Assembly: GCF_002994745.2 (NCBI RefSeq)
Contig: NC_037093.1
Span: 13,396,555-13,460,554 of the forward strand
Source of the DNA: Rosa chinensis
Lineage: Eukaryota; Streptophyta; Magnoliopsida; Rosales; Rosaceae
DNA: 64,000 bases
Direction: 5' to 3'
Below the pieces are notes generated by a model. The model ran no database searches and was not told the origin of the DNA. It saw nothing but the letters and a program-made list of their open reading frames with translations. Positions 21,850 through 35,011 of this stretch are shown in pieces (the stretch's first letter is position 1; every line of letters starts with the position of its first letter). The position numbers and the translations under genes are program-made.

Positions 21850-22799
21850 AAATTTTTAGTTTTTAACTATACTATTAAATTCGGTATTTCAGCTTTTGGT
21901 ATTAGAACAAATATTTCTTTGTAATATAAATTAGAATGAATAATACTAGGTTTTTCAATTTTATATTCATAAACTTTGTACTCATCAACTTATTATAGCT
22001 TTCTTTTGTATATATGACATCAAGTTTTAGCCATTTTCAATAAAACTAGGTTTTTTAATCATCTTTGACTAGGTTACTTAAAATACATGTACTATTAATG
22101 TAGTATATGTAGTAATATTCATATGATTATGAAAATTTTTACGTTTATTTCTTAATATACATGTATGTGTATTGACAACTATAGTATATAAAGCTAATAT
22201 TTAGATAATTGGTAGATTCGATATTTACCGAAACCAAACCAACTTTTTCGGTAATTTTTTATTTAGGTTTTATTGGTCTCGGTTACCAAAAAGTCAGTAT
22301 ATCAAACCCAAAACATCGGTTGGTATTCGGTCAGTTTGGTAATTACCAAACCAAGTGGCAGCCCTAGTCCTAAGTAATACGTCTATGACTGGGTCACTAG
22401 GAAGGTTCATTAGTAATGGAAGCTTCTATTCATACCTCTAAAATTTGCATTTAGACCTCCCCACTTAATAGACCTCTAACTTATTTTTACAAATAATTAA
22501 TTTGCTATCTACACCTCCCAATTTTCTCACAATGCCCCTCATTCAATAAAACCAATAAAAATCTTTTGTTAAAAGATAACTTTTATTCATACATTCAAAA
22601 TTGAAATTTAGACCTCTCTCTTTTTCCAAGTGATAGAAGAAACAAGCCAAAATTCTCCATTAAGATCACAGCTAAGTTACTGGTTTAAACCAAAAAACAA
22701 AAAAAGAAAAGAAAGATATTGAAACATTCCAAATTCTTCATTGTTTTGTATGATCTATTGGTCAAACATGTCATCCTTTTTCATCCCTAAAATCACAAT

Positions 22800-23822
22800 C
22801 AGAGTTTCTATTGGGACCTCCAAATCTGCTCATTTGACCTCACTCTATTATGAATTATTAAATGACATATATAACCTACTATAAAATGACTATTAAGAAC
22901 AATAATTATACCAAAAAATATTAGATTTATTATATGTAGACTTTCCAATTCAATAATATCAGATTGTATTTCTTATTATTTTCCTTATCTATTTTCATTT
23001 TCCAATCACTACATACTCATTAAAGCATTCATATATATTTAATAAGAATTAAAAATATGATTAAGATCATGTGATATAAAAATATATGATATATATGTTG
23101 AACGCATATTGGTGAGCTATCCTCTTATGATTTATGATCTAAATCTAAGTCAATCCATTATATTTGCAAAAATAAAAATAAATAAATAAATAGCAGTTAA
23201 AAAAAACTAAAAATATTTAAATAATTAATCATATGGTACAAAAAATACAGGAAAAAAACATTAAAAAAGATTTTTTTTTTTTTTTTAGAACAAAAACAAA
23301 TGATTTCTTCATTTTTTTTTCCACAGCTAAAATAAAAATAAAAAAAAATAATTCATGACATTTTCTTATTGATTAGACATTAATTTTTGAAACTCAAGTT
23401 TGATTAAGAAATATACATTTGACTCAATAACTGAAGCATCGGCTTCTGCAGCTGTTGGGGGGCTAGGTACTCTGCAGCTGGGGGAGGACAAGGCTGTCAA
23501 GGAGTTTCCTACTCCAGAGGGCCAGATGGAAGGTGACGTGTCACCTTCTAGGGCTAGTTTAATTTAATTTCTGTTTGGGTCGCAAAAACCAGTACCTTAG
23601 GTGAATCATTTTATGTCTGCTTCGAGGTTCTTGGTTTTTGTCAGAATAAAGGTGCGTGGATTTCCTAAAAGGTGGGTGTACTCGGGATTTTTTGGGGTGT
23701 TATTATTCTAGAATAGGATTTCATGAGGTTCTAAGGAACGATTCTTTCTGTCGACCCCATAGGGGTGTTTCGTTTTTGTACTGCTTGCTGAATATTAATG
23801 AATAGGCTGACCTATTTTCCAT

Positions 23823-23858
<36 letters not shown>

Positions 23859-24066
23859 GATAAGATTTATAGAGTGATTAAATCATTGAAATGACTAAAT
23901 TTTTTTATTTTAAAGATAATAATTTGTTTCCAAATTATATGAGTGAGGTTATTTGAGGAAGTTTAGTGAGGTTTAGTGAGTAAATTTAGTATTTGAAAAT
24001 TTGATAAGACATGTAAAAAGCATAGAGTTCAAGTGAGTAAATTTAGAGGTTCCAATAGAAAAACTC
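22800..24066. mobile_element. Second MULE-like element nested in the first
   Basis: Ends are inverted copies (GTTTCTATTGGGACCTCC against GTTTTTCTATTGGAACCTC). A 9-bp TSD, AATCACAAT, lies at 22791-22799 and 24067-24075. It therefore inserted into the outer MULE, which gives a relative age order. Confidence 0.82.
23430..23860 (+). mobile_element. LINE-like 3' end with (TA)n tail
   Basis: An island of higher GC content in AT-rich DNA. It ends in TTTGTACTGCTTGCTGAATATT and a short spacer, then a (TA)n tail (about 23825-23856). Plant LINE 3' ends commonly look like this. No reverse transcriptase remains, and I cannot see a TSD. Confidence 0.45.
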
Positions 24067-25005
24067 AATCACAATTCAGTAGATTTACCAGAAGACGAAA
24101 AAAAAAAAAGAACCTGCATTCACTAAATATAGTCTTAGATCAAAATCTTCTTCTATACAAATCATTTGAGAACAACATATGAAAACCCAACAAATTTACC
24201 ATTTGAATCTTAATGTTTGATTGTAGATGCTTGTTTACTATCGATTGAAAAAAAAAAAAAAAAAAAAAATTATTTCTATCAAACCCTGCAGTAACATTCT
24301 TACTACCCCTATTTCAAAAAATCCAGTCTCAAATTAAAATCCTTATACGTATACCAAATTCAAACCACACATGAAATCCCAAAAAGAAAACCCATTTAAT
24401 TAATCTTAATGACTGACCCTATTTTCAATCTCCATGAACCTAAAGAAATGAAATCAACAAAATTCAACATTCAATTCTTAGCGATCTCCTCAATTGAAGC
24501 CATCACATGGTTCCATGGATGCTTTGCTCAATTATTAATTGTCACTTTCTTCTATAGATTTTGATATATATTTTAGGGTTTATGTTAAAGGGGAAAGTTT
24601 TCTCCAAGTTGAAGACTACGTAGAGATAAGAAAAGATTTTTTTTTTCTCTCTCTCTTTTGTGTCTTTATTGATAATTTGACATAAGTTGACAAAGTCAAC
24701 TATCACTTAAAAAAAAAAAAAAAAAGAGGTCCAAATACTAATTTTGGAGGTATGAATAGAAGCTCCCATTAGTAATTGAGAAAAGAAGTGAAAAACATTG
24801 ATAGAAACAGTCCAAACAGGGGAGGAAGATAAAGACAGAAAGAGAAAATTAATTTTCAAAGAAAAATAACATAACGTCCACCGTCTGTCCGTCTTTGATC
24901 TATCTTATCCCAAGTTTACCTGATTTTCAAGTCCTTGATCTGCCTCATCCCTAGTTCTGATTTTTCAGAAAGAACAGAGGAAGATAGAGAATGAGAAGGA
25001 AGAAC

Positions 25006-25008
<3 letters not shown>

Positions 25009-25045
<37 letters not shown>
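25009..25045 (+). repeat. (GA)n microsatellite upstream of laccase
   Basis: About 18 GA units lying 250 bp before the laccase start. It may act as a GAGA-type promoter element; this is inference. Confidence 0.9.
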
Positions 25046-25048
<3 letters not shown>

Positions 25049-25183
25049 ATAAAATAATAATATTTCTTTGACCTACAGGGTGGTGTAGAATTTGAATTTC
25101 AGTAAATGTCAAATTTCCATATTAGCCTTCAACAGTAGAATCTGAATTTGACATGCTCTTATCTGTCATCAACTCTGATCTTC

Positions 25184-25190
25184 TATAAAT
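25184..25190 (+). promoter_or_regulatory. TATA box of the laccase gene
   Basis: TATAAAT, 103 bp before the chosen ATG, which gives a leader of roughly 75 nt. Confidence 0.6.
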
Positions 25191-25292
25191 TCAGCAAACT
25201 GGGATGTTTACAATAGAAATTATTAGTAACAAAAGCAGAAATTAGACGCCGTGCATATATGCAATTGTGTTCAATTCTTATTAACAAGAACG

Positions 25293-27599
25293 ATGTCGTC
25301 TAAAAACTGGAACTTTGCCCTGCTGATTTTATCATTTCTACCACTCTTCTTTCATCGTGACGCTTGGGCAGATTATAATTGGGTCGTATGTACTTGCTCA
25401 GTTCTTCGATTTGTAATCTTAAGTGTGTTTTCTTTGTCAATTACTTGGTGACTTTGCTATTATGCAGGTGAAAGAAGCTACATATACAAGGCTGTGCAGC
25501 ACTAAAAACATATTGACTGTAAATGGAAAATTTCCCGGACCAGTTTTACAAGCTTATAGAGGAGATACAATCTATGTCAATGTTCATAACGGAGGCAGAT
25601 ACAATATCACCATTCACTGGTACGTTTCTAATATTATAAATAATACTGTAATTTAATTATCTAACTTGACAAATGATTATTTCAGTGTATTTGAAGAAGT
25701 AAGTAGTGTTTTTTCTCACTTAATTGGTTGAGTACAACAGGCATGGAGTAAGCCAACCAAGGAATCCATGGTCTGATGGTCCGGAATACATCACACAATG
25801 TCCTATTCAACCTGGGGGAAGTTTCAAACAAAAGATCATATTTTCTACAGAAGAAGGTACCATTTGGTGGCACGCTCACAGTGATTGGTCACGTGCGACA
25901 GTTCATGGAGCAATCTATGTCTATCCAAAGCCAGGAACTAGCTACCCTTTTCCCAAGCCCCATGATGAAGTTCCCATAATATTAGGTATCAATTAGTTTT
26001 AAACCTCTGTGCCAGGCGTTACATTAAAGATTGAAATTAAAAAAAGAAAGAAAAAAAAGTCAAAAACCAAAAATTGCTATTTCGAACTTAGTCTAAGTTT
26101 AACTCTCGGAGTCTGGATTTATGGAGATGACCGGACCCGGGAGATTTCCTCAAAATTGAAAACTAACAGTTAATGAACTGTTGGTGAAAATCCAGGTGAG
26201 TGGTGGAAGCAAGATGTAATGGAGGTACTTACTGAATTTGTTAGAACCGGAGACACTCCAATTACCTCTGACGCATACACCATAAATGGTCAACCTGGAG
26301 ACCTCTATCCTTGCTCAAAATCAGGTTCGAACTCTCATAGTAATTAGTTAAATTTCCTACATCCAAATTTCACTCTTCTTATATTTGCTTTATTTGATTA
26401 GCAATAAAGGTGTGCTTTAGTTTTAAAAAAAAAAAAAAAATGCAGATACATTCAAACTCTCTGTGGACCAAAACAAGACCTACTTGCTCCGAATAATCCA
26501 CGCAGGAATGAACGAGATCATGTTCCTGGCGGTGGCAAACCATAAACTCACGGTGGTCGCGACAGACGCAAGCTACACGAAGCCAATCGAAAGGGACTAC
26601 ATCGCAATAGCTCCTGGCCAATCCATGGATGCCTTGTTGGTCACGAACCAACAACCTGGTCGCTATTACATGGCTGCTAGGGCATACCAGAGTAACTCTA
26701 TGATTCCTTTCGACAACACCACCACCACAGCAATAGTTGAGTACAATAATGGAAATCATAATGAGAATGATACTCCATTATTTCCTTACCTTCCTCCCTT
26801 TAATGACACAGAAAGAGCCTTTGGCTTTTTCACTAGCCTTAGGAGCCTACCCGTTGAGTTCAAACAGCAAGTCCCGAAAACTATCACAACTCGAATAATT
26901 TCAACAGTTTCACTCAACACATTCCCTTGCCAGGGAAATCAAACCTGTCAAGGACCCAACGGGACCCGATTAGCTGCCAGTATGAACAACATAAGCTTTG
27001 TGGGGCCAGATACAGTAGACATATTAGAAGCTTACTACTACTATATCAATGGGGTCTTCAACAAGGGTTTTCCAGATTCTCCGCCGTACGTGTTTAATTT
27101 CACTGCTCAGGACCTGCCTCTGATTTTGCAAATACCAAAGAGGGGGACGAAGGTGAAGATTTTGGAATATGGGACGGATGTGGAAGTTGTGTATCAAAAT
27201 ACAAACTTAGTGGCTGGGCTAGATCATCCTATGCATCTACATGGGTATGATTTCCACATAGTTGGAAATGGCTTTGGAAATTTTGATGAAGAAAAGGACC
27301 CATTGAACTACAATCTTGTTGATCCCCCTCTTAGGAACACTGTCAATGTCCCCATAGGTGGTTGGGCTGCAATGAGATTCAAGGCCACAAATCCTGGTAA
27401 TCATGCTATACTCAGAATGTAAATTATTATTTAGTTGAACATATCTTACAAATATTTTGCTATTTTAGGAGTATGGTTTTTGCACTGCCATTTGGAGCGT
27501 CACCTAACATGGGGAATGGAAACGGTTTTTATTGTGAAGAATGGGAAATACAAGAAGGAAAGGTTGCCGCCTCCTCCACCGGATATGCCTCCGTGTTAA
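25293..27599 (+). CDS. Laccase (multicopper oxidase), complete six-exon gene
   Basis: Exons: 25293-25385, 25468-25619, 25741-25985, 26196-26324, 26446-27396, 27469-27599, all with GT/AG borders and consistent phases, giving about 566 residues, normal for plant laccase. I chose the ATG at 25293 because it gives a typical secretion signal ([20 protein letters not shown]); an in-frame ATG at 25251 is less likely. All four copper sites are present: HWHG (81-84), WWHAH (124-128), HPMHLHG (about 467-473) and [12 protein letters not shown] (about 529-540), where Met is the type-1 axial position. There are many N-glycosylation sequons. Laccases oxidise phenolics with O2 in the apoplast (lignin or flavonoid polymerisation). 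It resembles the LAC14/LAC15 group, but that subgrouping is uncertain. The gene looks functional. Confidence 0.95.
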
Positions 27600-27686
27600 G
27601 AATCTGGCTGAAATTAGTGTCACTATTGCCGTATCTATGCATATTTACATATATCTAAAAACTCATAGTATCTAATGTATATGGAA

Positions 27687-27692
27687 AATAAA
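27687..27692 (+). terminator. Polyadenylation signal-like AATAAA
   Basis: AATAAA 88 nt after the laccase stop codon, a suitable place for a 3'-end signal. Confidence 0.4.
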
Positions 27693-27784
27693 CGATAAAG
27701 ATCATGGTGTTGCACGTGTGGTATATTAAATTACATTTTTTTTCTTTTCAAGTGAGAATATTAGAAAAAATTACACATAAAACC

Positions 27785-27945
27785 TTCCAAGGTAATTCGA
27801 CCCAAAAGAGTCGAAATTGAAGGCCCTTATCACACCAAGGGGTAGACAATCGTCCAAAACTTGCTCATCACTAATTGAGTCGCCAAGATTTGCCAAGACA
27901 TCTGCCACATAGTACACTTCTCTTAGAACATGTTTGAAGTTGCTT
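27785..27945 (-). pseudogene. LINE RNase H domain remnant
   Basis: The minus strand reads HVLREVYYVADVLANLGDSI, like the end of the RNase H domain carried by plant LINEs (family pattern: REAN..AD.LAN.G). About 50 codons stay open. There is no RT upstream in this window. The rest of 27945-29200 shows no other feature apart from the probable 3' UTR of the next gene. Confidence 0.6.
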
Positions 27946-29222
27946 GAAGAAAAAGACTTGTTAAAAATAACACTTACTTCCTTTTTTGCTAGAAAATAGC
28001 AGCCAACTTGTTAAAGTCAAAGCAGTTGAAATCAAAACCGAACCAAAGCAGTGCAATTTCGTTTTTGACAAATGAACCGAAATCATCAGTTCAGTTAGGA
28101 ATTAGTACCCAAAATCGGAATAGAACAAACCAAGTCCGCCTTTAGCCACCACAGAGGATAGAATAAAAAAGCTTAGAATCGAATCCCATAGGTCCATCAT
28201 TATTTTTTTGCGTCTCTGTGATGGAGTCTCTCATTCCTATCCTACCAACTACAACTATGGACGTCAAACGCTATAAAATCGAATGTTCAATACCCTTGGC
28301 CTTGTTTACTTGTTATCTCTGATCATTCCTCCACAATGTCTTTATTTTACGCCAAAAATACGTAGTAAGTATTCATCAACGGCCTCTGATACTCCATAGA
28401 ACGTCATACAAGTTTTTAGTATCATCTTTCTGAATTTTGATAACTCAGATCAATTGTGGAGTAAAAGGTCATCTGTGCACTTTCGGTTAGCCCAAGGGGT
28501 AGCGGGATTATGTTAGGCCGAAGAGTGATTCTCCTCCAATCTTTCAGAGTTTCTAGTTTACCCAAAACTCATACTGGCGACCATAAACTCAAAACACCTT
28601 TACGCAACACAACCTCGGTTACTCAAAACCCAAGACATGGAGTATGCCACATACAGGCGTATAGTAGAAGTTACAACTCTATTCTGTTTACTCTAAAAAA
28701 CTTTCAAGATGATGAATAAATGGAAAGCTTCCCACTCATTTTAATTATCATCTTCAAAATGGCAGAATTCATCTTTGAAACGCAAGTTCAACAAAAGAAA
28801 TCCCATAACTTTATCAAGAGAAAGGAATAGAACACTAATGCAGTTGAATTACATTAAAATCCTTGCATAGTACAGCAATAAGCAAAACAGTCCATATTCC
28901 ACAAACGTAGCAAATGCCAAATGGTTCATACCGTCAGATATAATGTTATTCCAATATATTCATTATTGTCAAAGGATTAAAATGTATCTTTTCTAACCGA
29001 GAAACAAATCCTTTTATGATCAATGTAGCAGAGTTTCTTCTTTTTTATTTTTATTTTTTTTATGGACTGTTTCTCTTTTCCTCTTTTCATCAAACCAAGT
29101 ACTCCATGCACAAATAACCCGGTTTCAGACAAAAGGGAGTAGATTCTCCAACCAGCTTTTGGATTTAACAATTCACCAGCAAGAAAATCAAATTGCAGGA
29201 TGGAACATATTGGTCTTCCCTT

Positions 29223-32200
29223 TCATGTCAGCAAGGCTGGCGTTTTACAAATCGGGCACAGATTCTTCTGCATTAGCCACTGTTTAATGCAGTTGGTGTG
29301 GAAGTCATGCCCACAATCCAGTCTGCCAATATCATCCCCATCAGCATATTGCTCCTGCCATATATATTCAGTTCAAAAAAAGTTGGAAGAAATCAAATGC
29401 ATGAAGCACTTGAAACAATAAAACAGATTCCTATAACTCATACCTGACAGATACAGCAGGGTTCCATATCTGCTGGGAATTCTGTTGTAACAGACAGACA
29501 TTTTCTCTGTTTCATCAATTTCAATATGGTCTCCTCACTCAATCCAGTGCTAACATCTCCTATACGTTCCTCCAATGCTAATAGTTCCTATTATCCAACA
29601 GCATAGTTATTGGAACAGCTTTAAAGCAAAAACCTATGGGAAAATACTTGCTTCAGTTTTACCTCGTAAGACATGTTATCAACATCAAGGCGCATGTCTC
29701 TGTGCCTATCATGCATCTCGGCCATGCCATGATATATGAATGGGTCAAAGAGCATATAATCCTGAAAATAATCATATGAATCTCGATTGTCAAAGAGATA
29801 AAATCTGTTGTATATAAAAAGCTAAACCATTTTTTTTTTTCAGAGTAAACCCCAATAGATGCAAACAGAAGAACCATCAAGTGTGTACCTGCTCATAAAC
29901 ACACGCATTGCAGCTTAATTATGCTGCCCTGATTGATCATTAGTTTCTATGAACCATACAACTCTTTTTCCTAATACAGGGATGTTTCTCCCATCAAATT
30001 ATAACTATAGTTCGAGAATTAAAGATGATTGATTATCCATATATATTGTAACCTTATTCAAGAGAGAACCTATAAATGCTATGTGCACCAAAAAAGAAAA
30101 AAAAGACAGTCATTGCCATTAAACAATGGAATAACCATAGTTTTATTTTTCTTAGCATCTTTACCTAGCAAAACATATAGTGGTTGGGGGCTTTGGGCAC
30201 ACTTTGTTGTGCTAATTGAGTAATTGATACTGCTTTCATGCAGTAAACCCATTATTGACGCTATACAGTGGCAATGGAAAAGAGATTTTTAAACCTTTCC
30301 TAGACATCATCATGATACAGAAATGGACCAGACTATTCAGCTGGCAAATGTAACACCGCCTTTATCCACAAAAAGATAGAAGCAGATGCAATAGACCTGA
30401 ACAGTTTAAAGGCTCAGAGCTACTAATTATTGCAATTTTGAAGAACTAAATTCCATCAGGATCAACAATGATGAATGTCATATTTTATGGCTGCCTAAAT
30501 GAACTCATGGGGTATGAAAAATAAAATTTTAATCATTCATAAAGAACAAAAAAATTTAATAAACAGAAATTAATGTAGAGGTGAATATCAAACCTCGACT
30601 CGTAAGTTCTCACCCCTGCGCATAGCATTCAAAACTTGACGAATCTGGTACATGGAGGAAGTTCTAATTGTTAGTTTCAGAGCAGATATGTCTTATGCAA
30701 AATTTAGTGAATATCTAAGAACAAAACTTGAAAGCATTACTTGTCTCTTTGATCAGAGGCAAGAAAGAAAAGAAAAGAGGTAAATACTAAGAATAAGTAA
30801 TTCAGTACAAGGATACACTTGTAACATAACACCCACTAAACAAGAGGTAGATAGAGTAGAATGGAAGATGGAAATAGAACCACGCAATATGAAAAAGATC
30901 ACTTTCCAAGCAAAAGTAAATCATTACAAATTAAGTGAAACTTAACAATTCATTGTTCATGAAAAAGCAAGGAGAACGAAGGAAACAACATTAAAGCAAT
31001 TTTGAAGTGAATATTTAATCAAGTAAGCATGTAGAAATTTAAATTGCGATAGATTTTCAGTGAACAAGTAGCGATATAAGTCAACGCCAAACCGAAACAT
31101 TTCAAAAGTGATATCCAGACTCTGTCATCTGGATACAAAGAGTCAAACTGAAAAGTAGCAAAAAGAGAAATCCCACAAACCTCAGATATAAGTCGGCGCC
31201 TCCCATCAATGTCAGCTGCTAATGCCCGTAGTGAATGGGGCATATTAAGAACATCATCACCTTGTCTGTCCAACAAGAATGCTGACCTAGGATGTGGTTG
31301 TTGACGACCCTGATTATTTGATCCAGAAGAAGTTCCAGAATCCTGAGAGGAAGCAGAAGGTCCTGATGGTATTGGATTATAATGATTATGACCTCCGGGT
31401 TGAGAATCTATAGATGGAAATAAAGACCAAGGTGCAAATTCAGTAATCCTTTGATTTTCCGTTGGAGGGCTGTTGAGAGGGATCCATGAGGGATTAGGCA
31501 AAGAATGAACGCCGGAACTGGAGCCAATTCTAGCAGAGGAAGGACCACCTACAGAAGTGCTTAAGTTTCCCGGGGCTAAACTCCAACCTGTTGGATCCTG
31601 TGCTGAATTTCTCATATCAGTAGCTACAAACATGGGGTGCTCCACATTGTTTCTAGAAATGCTTCGTGAGCTTGCTTCTTCTCTTAACTCAGCACCTCTA
31701 TATCCGGACATAACAGAGCCTGATAAGCTGCCCACACGTGAACTGGAAGCACCATTCCAAGGGAAAGGAAGCATGTTTCCAGACGAACTGTTGATATGCA
31801 TAGCAGGAGACTGGCTTTGAGGACCACCCGAATTTGTTGCAGCTACTGTTGTTGATCTTCCAGCTGATGATAAGTTTGATGGTGCAGATTCTTGCTGAGA
31901 CCCAGTACTACAGAAACCCCTAACATATTGTCTCAGTGGGCTCTCTGCATTTCCTGTAACACCTAATGAAGGAAAGGTATCAGATGCTCCAACTCTCAAA
32001 CCAATCCTGGTTCTTGAGTTCTGCTGCTCTGAAGGAATGCCACTAGGAGAATTACGGGGCGTAGATAAACTTAAACTACTAGATGGATTATAACATGCAG
32101 GACCAGCATTCCATGCTCGATTTTCAGGTTGAGGAAATGAGCTAGAACTTCCACCGGGATAAGACTGCCCTGACGTACCCTCAAGAGCCTTTCGCTTGCA

Positions 32201-32878
32201 GGATAAACCCCAATTGCCAAAAGAAGAGCCTGGATTACCATCGTCTTCCCCAACCATATAATCAGAGCTTCCAGATGAAGTCCCAACAATATCATGTGAA
32301 GCACTGCCTGGAGACGTCTGTTCTGCTTCTAATCCACTTGACTTGTAGAATTTAGGGTCTGCATCAGCTTCCATACCATGCCCATAGTTACCACTATTTT
32401 CAACATATCCTGCATTTAAATTTACATGCTGAGGGATATAACTAGAGCTAGAACCTTCTGAAAAAGAAGGCCCACCTGGTATCTGATTGCCACCAAGGCC
32501 AATAAGAGATCTCCCAGGAAAAAGGATATTTGGCTCAATTCGTCTATCTTCTGATCTTTGAGCAATCACAGGACAAGCACTATATGGAGCAGACCAACCA
32601 TGTTCCATTCTGGTCCCACCATCATTGACTGTGTTTTGCAAATTCAATCTAGAACTAGGTTCACCTGGAAACAGTAAAACTATGGGTGTCATGACTAGGG
32701 CATTTAAACATGTTATTTCACCATAAAATACCATATAACTTGACAAATAGATTTGTACAGGGTTTAGCATATTATTCAAAGAAGTCTGCTGATTCATACC
32801 AGTGCTGTTGGAAACAGGTCCAAGACCAACATCAGTGATTTCTGAAAAAGTATCAACTCCACTCCCTTGACCTTGCAT
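29223..32878 (-). CDS. RING-H2 E3 ubiquitin ligase, MBR/RHG1A-like
   Basis: Minus-strand exons: 32878-31181, 30644-30594, 29761-29663, 29587-29444, 29354-29223; all borders are GT/AG and phases agree (about 707 residues). Start: ATG at 32878 (MQGQGSGVDTF), the form I recall for MBR1/MBR2-type proteins. A long Ser/Gly/Asn-rich, probably disordered region precedes a conserved C-terminal block: LRALAADIDGRRRLISE, IRQVLNAMRRGENLR, HDRHRDMRLDVDNMSYEELLALEERIGDVSTGLSEE, then a full RING-H2: C660-x2-C663-x14-C678-x-H680-x2-H683-x2-C686-x10-C697-x2-C700. The family recruits E2 enzymes; Arabidopsis MBR1/2 target MED25 in flowering control. An AT-rich in-frame stretch near 32670-32745 could be an unrecognised 75-bp intron. 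Leader exons probably lie upstream. Confidence 0.9.
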
Positions 32879-34965
32879 TAGGGACAGCAACTTCCCCCTA
32901 ATAACCTGATAAAGTGCAGAAGACACTATATTGTATCCGCAGGTGGTTCAGATTAATCACTCCAACAACACATCTGGAATCTGCAGATAGCAGCATAAAC
33001 TATATATCTCAACTCTATGCTGGTCAAACTAAAGAGTACGCAATAGTAAACATCTGCAGGAATTCAGATATAAATATTAATGCAAGATAAATAGATATAT
33101 AAACATATATATAAGTAGTGTGTGTGTGTGTGTGTGTATCGGGAAAGAGGGAGAGAGGGGAAGAGAAGAAGAAGAAGAAGAAGAAGAAGATCTCCTTACT
33201 TACTAATACTGATCAGATGATATGAAATAAATTTCTTGCATTAGGTGCATGTCTTCAACTGAAAATCCTGAAAATTAATATCAAAAACATGTGTAGACAA
33301 GAATTAGAAAGTGCATGGAACTCCGATTCTAAAACAACAGACGTGCACATTCTCGCATAGCAATTCAGCAGAATTGGGATCAAGTAGACCACAAAAGTAA
33401 AACAAACAAAAAAATCATAATACTGAACAATGGTGCAAGAAAAGTAAAGAACAAAGAAAGCCGGAAAACTAGAACAAGAACAATTAGCATAGACAATATC
33501 ACAATAATCTTAATATAGTTCAATCATGTACAAGAAGTCTAAAACCCAAAAGACAATCCCATAACAATAAAAAACCTAAAATATTATAAACACTAAAACA
33601 TTTAAACTAATGAGAAAAGTTTATTTGATACTTGTAATAAGCAGCTTTAATTTCGGAATGTTAAAAAACTGCTCTTGTAATAGGTTGGTCAAGGATGTCA
33701 TGTACTATAACCAAGAGAACGGCTTGGTTTAGAGCTAAGAATCAAGCACACACCACTTTGTCAGAACCTTTATTCAAGACGAATTAGTAGCACAAACCAT
33801 CAATTGATTTTAAATTATTTCCAGGAAAACCAACTTAGGACTCCAAAGACAGCTCTACAAATGGTCTAGTTGCTCTATCCTACTTTGCATTGTATAGATA
33901 TACTTGTTAATGTTAGATGTCAATTGTTTCATTCCTCAATACTGAAAGGGCAAGAAGAGAGAGACAGAGGGAGGGAGAGACTTCATATCATACATAGGAG
34001 AGTTCCGGAACAGGGAGCCAGTTCCACAATCAAATCTGCACCCCTCTGATATGTTTTCTGTAGGCCACACACATACCCTTGAGGGCGATAGTATTTATCT
34101 ATATGTTCTTGTTGGACTTGGACCTATATTGCAACAACTCGGTTTCTTAGATAACTGTCTATCTACATAGTTACCGCTTCAAAAATCAGAAACTTAACAT
34201 GGCATAGCTGAATTCCACTCCTAATCCAAAACGGCATCTCTGTTCAACTATCCTTACTACTTGATTCACTTTCATGCTGCTCTGTTTGCAACGAGAACTT
34301 TTGAAAGCTAACTTCAGGAAACATTTTCAATGGTTGCCAGTACAACAAGCAATTGATAATCCAGTAACCAACATAATGTTGTCAAAAGACCATTGATAAA
34401 CAATATGAGAAGCAAATTGATAGTCCAAACGCTATAAAGCTAATATTGCTAGATTCAACCTTTGGCATAAAAACAATATATTGTCACCTCGAAACAATGT
34501 CAGCGAAATTCTTGATCTTGGCATTGAAATTAGAACAAAAGGAACTGCTAAGTACAATAAATTAGTGCAACAAACAAACAAGGCTACATATATGCATTAG
34601 TAATGCAGAAACCTAAGTGATTGACAAGCTAATAAAAACACAGTCATATAAACAAAAAATGACCAAGTTTGGGAAAAATCGCCCCATCCAAATCTATGAA
34701 CTGATTACCCAAGTCAGGATCTTTGCAATTCTTACCCAAAAACGAATACCCAATCGATTCTACGAATGTGGACAGCAACAATGACCCAAACAAAAACCAA
34801 TTGATAGGCGAGTATCCACACAAAATCAATTGAAAAAAAAAAAAACGAAGGAACGGGCAATTGGGTCGATTCCGATCCCCTTTAATTCTCTAATCCTCAT
34901 GAAATGAAAATCAAATTAACAAAAATAAATAGAAAATCACCTGAATTTGGAAAATAAGAGTGAGA

Positions 34966-35010
<45 letters not shown>
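32879..35010 (-). promoter_or_regulatory. 5' leader introns and promoter of the E3 ligase gene
   Basis: No protein-coding exon is seen here. The stretch holds (TG)n at 33119-33138, (GAA)n at about 33166-33190 and a 41-bp (GA)n run at 34969-35009. A transcription start near the GA run would fit the long 5' UTR introns common in this gene class; this is inference. Confidence 0.4.
34969..35009 (+). repeat. (GA)n microsatellite
   Basis: About 20 uninterrupted GA units (CT on the gene strand), in the likely promoter or leader of the E3 ligase gene. Confidence 0.95.

Positions 35011-35011
<1 letters not shown>

Larger units (their letters stand above)
22418..24767. mobile_element. Non-autonomous MULE, 2.35 kb, with nested elements
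   Basis: Terminal inverted repeats of about 45 bp (GGAAGCTTCTATTCATACCTC at the left; GGGAGCTTCTATTCATACCTC read inward from the right). A perfect 9-bp TSD, ATTAGTAAT (22409-22417 and 24768-24776), is the mark of Mutator-like elements. No transposase is visible. The interior is AT-rich and holds another inverted-repeat element. Confidence 0.88.

Noticed and set aside
27391..27435. Apparent early stop of the laccase at 27420
   Set aside because: It is intronic: splicing 27396 to 27469 restores the normal HCHLERH...PPC ending.
28480..28560. Possible SINE or tRNA-like A box (GGTTAGCCCAAGGGGTAG)
   Set aside because: No B box at the proper distance and no cloverleaf.
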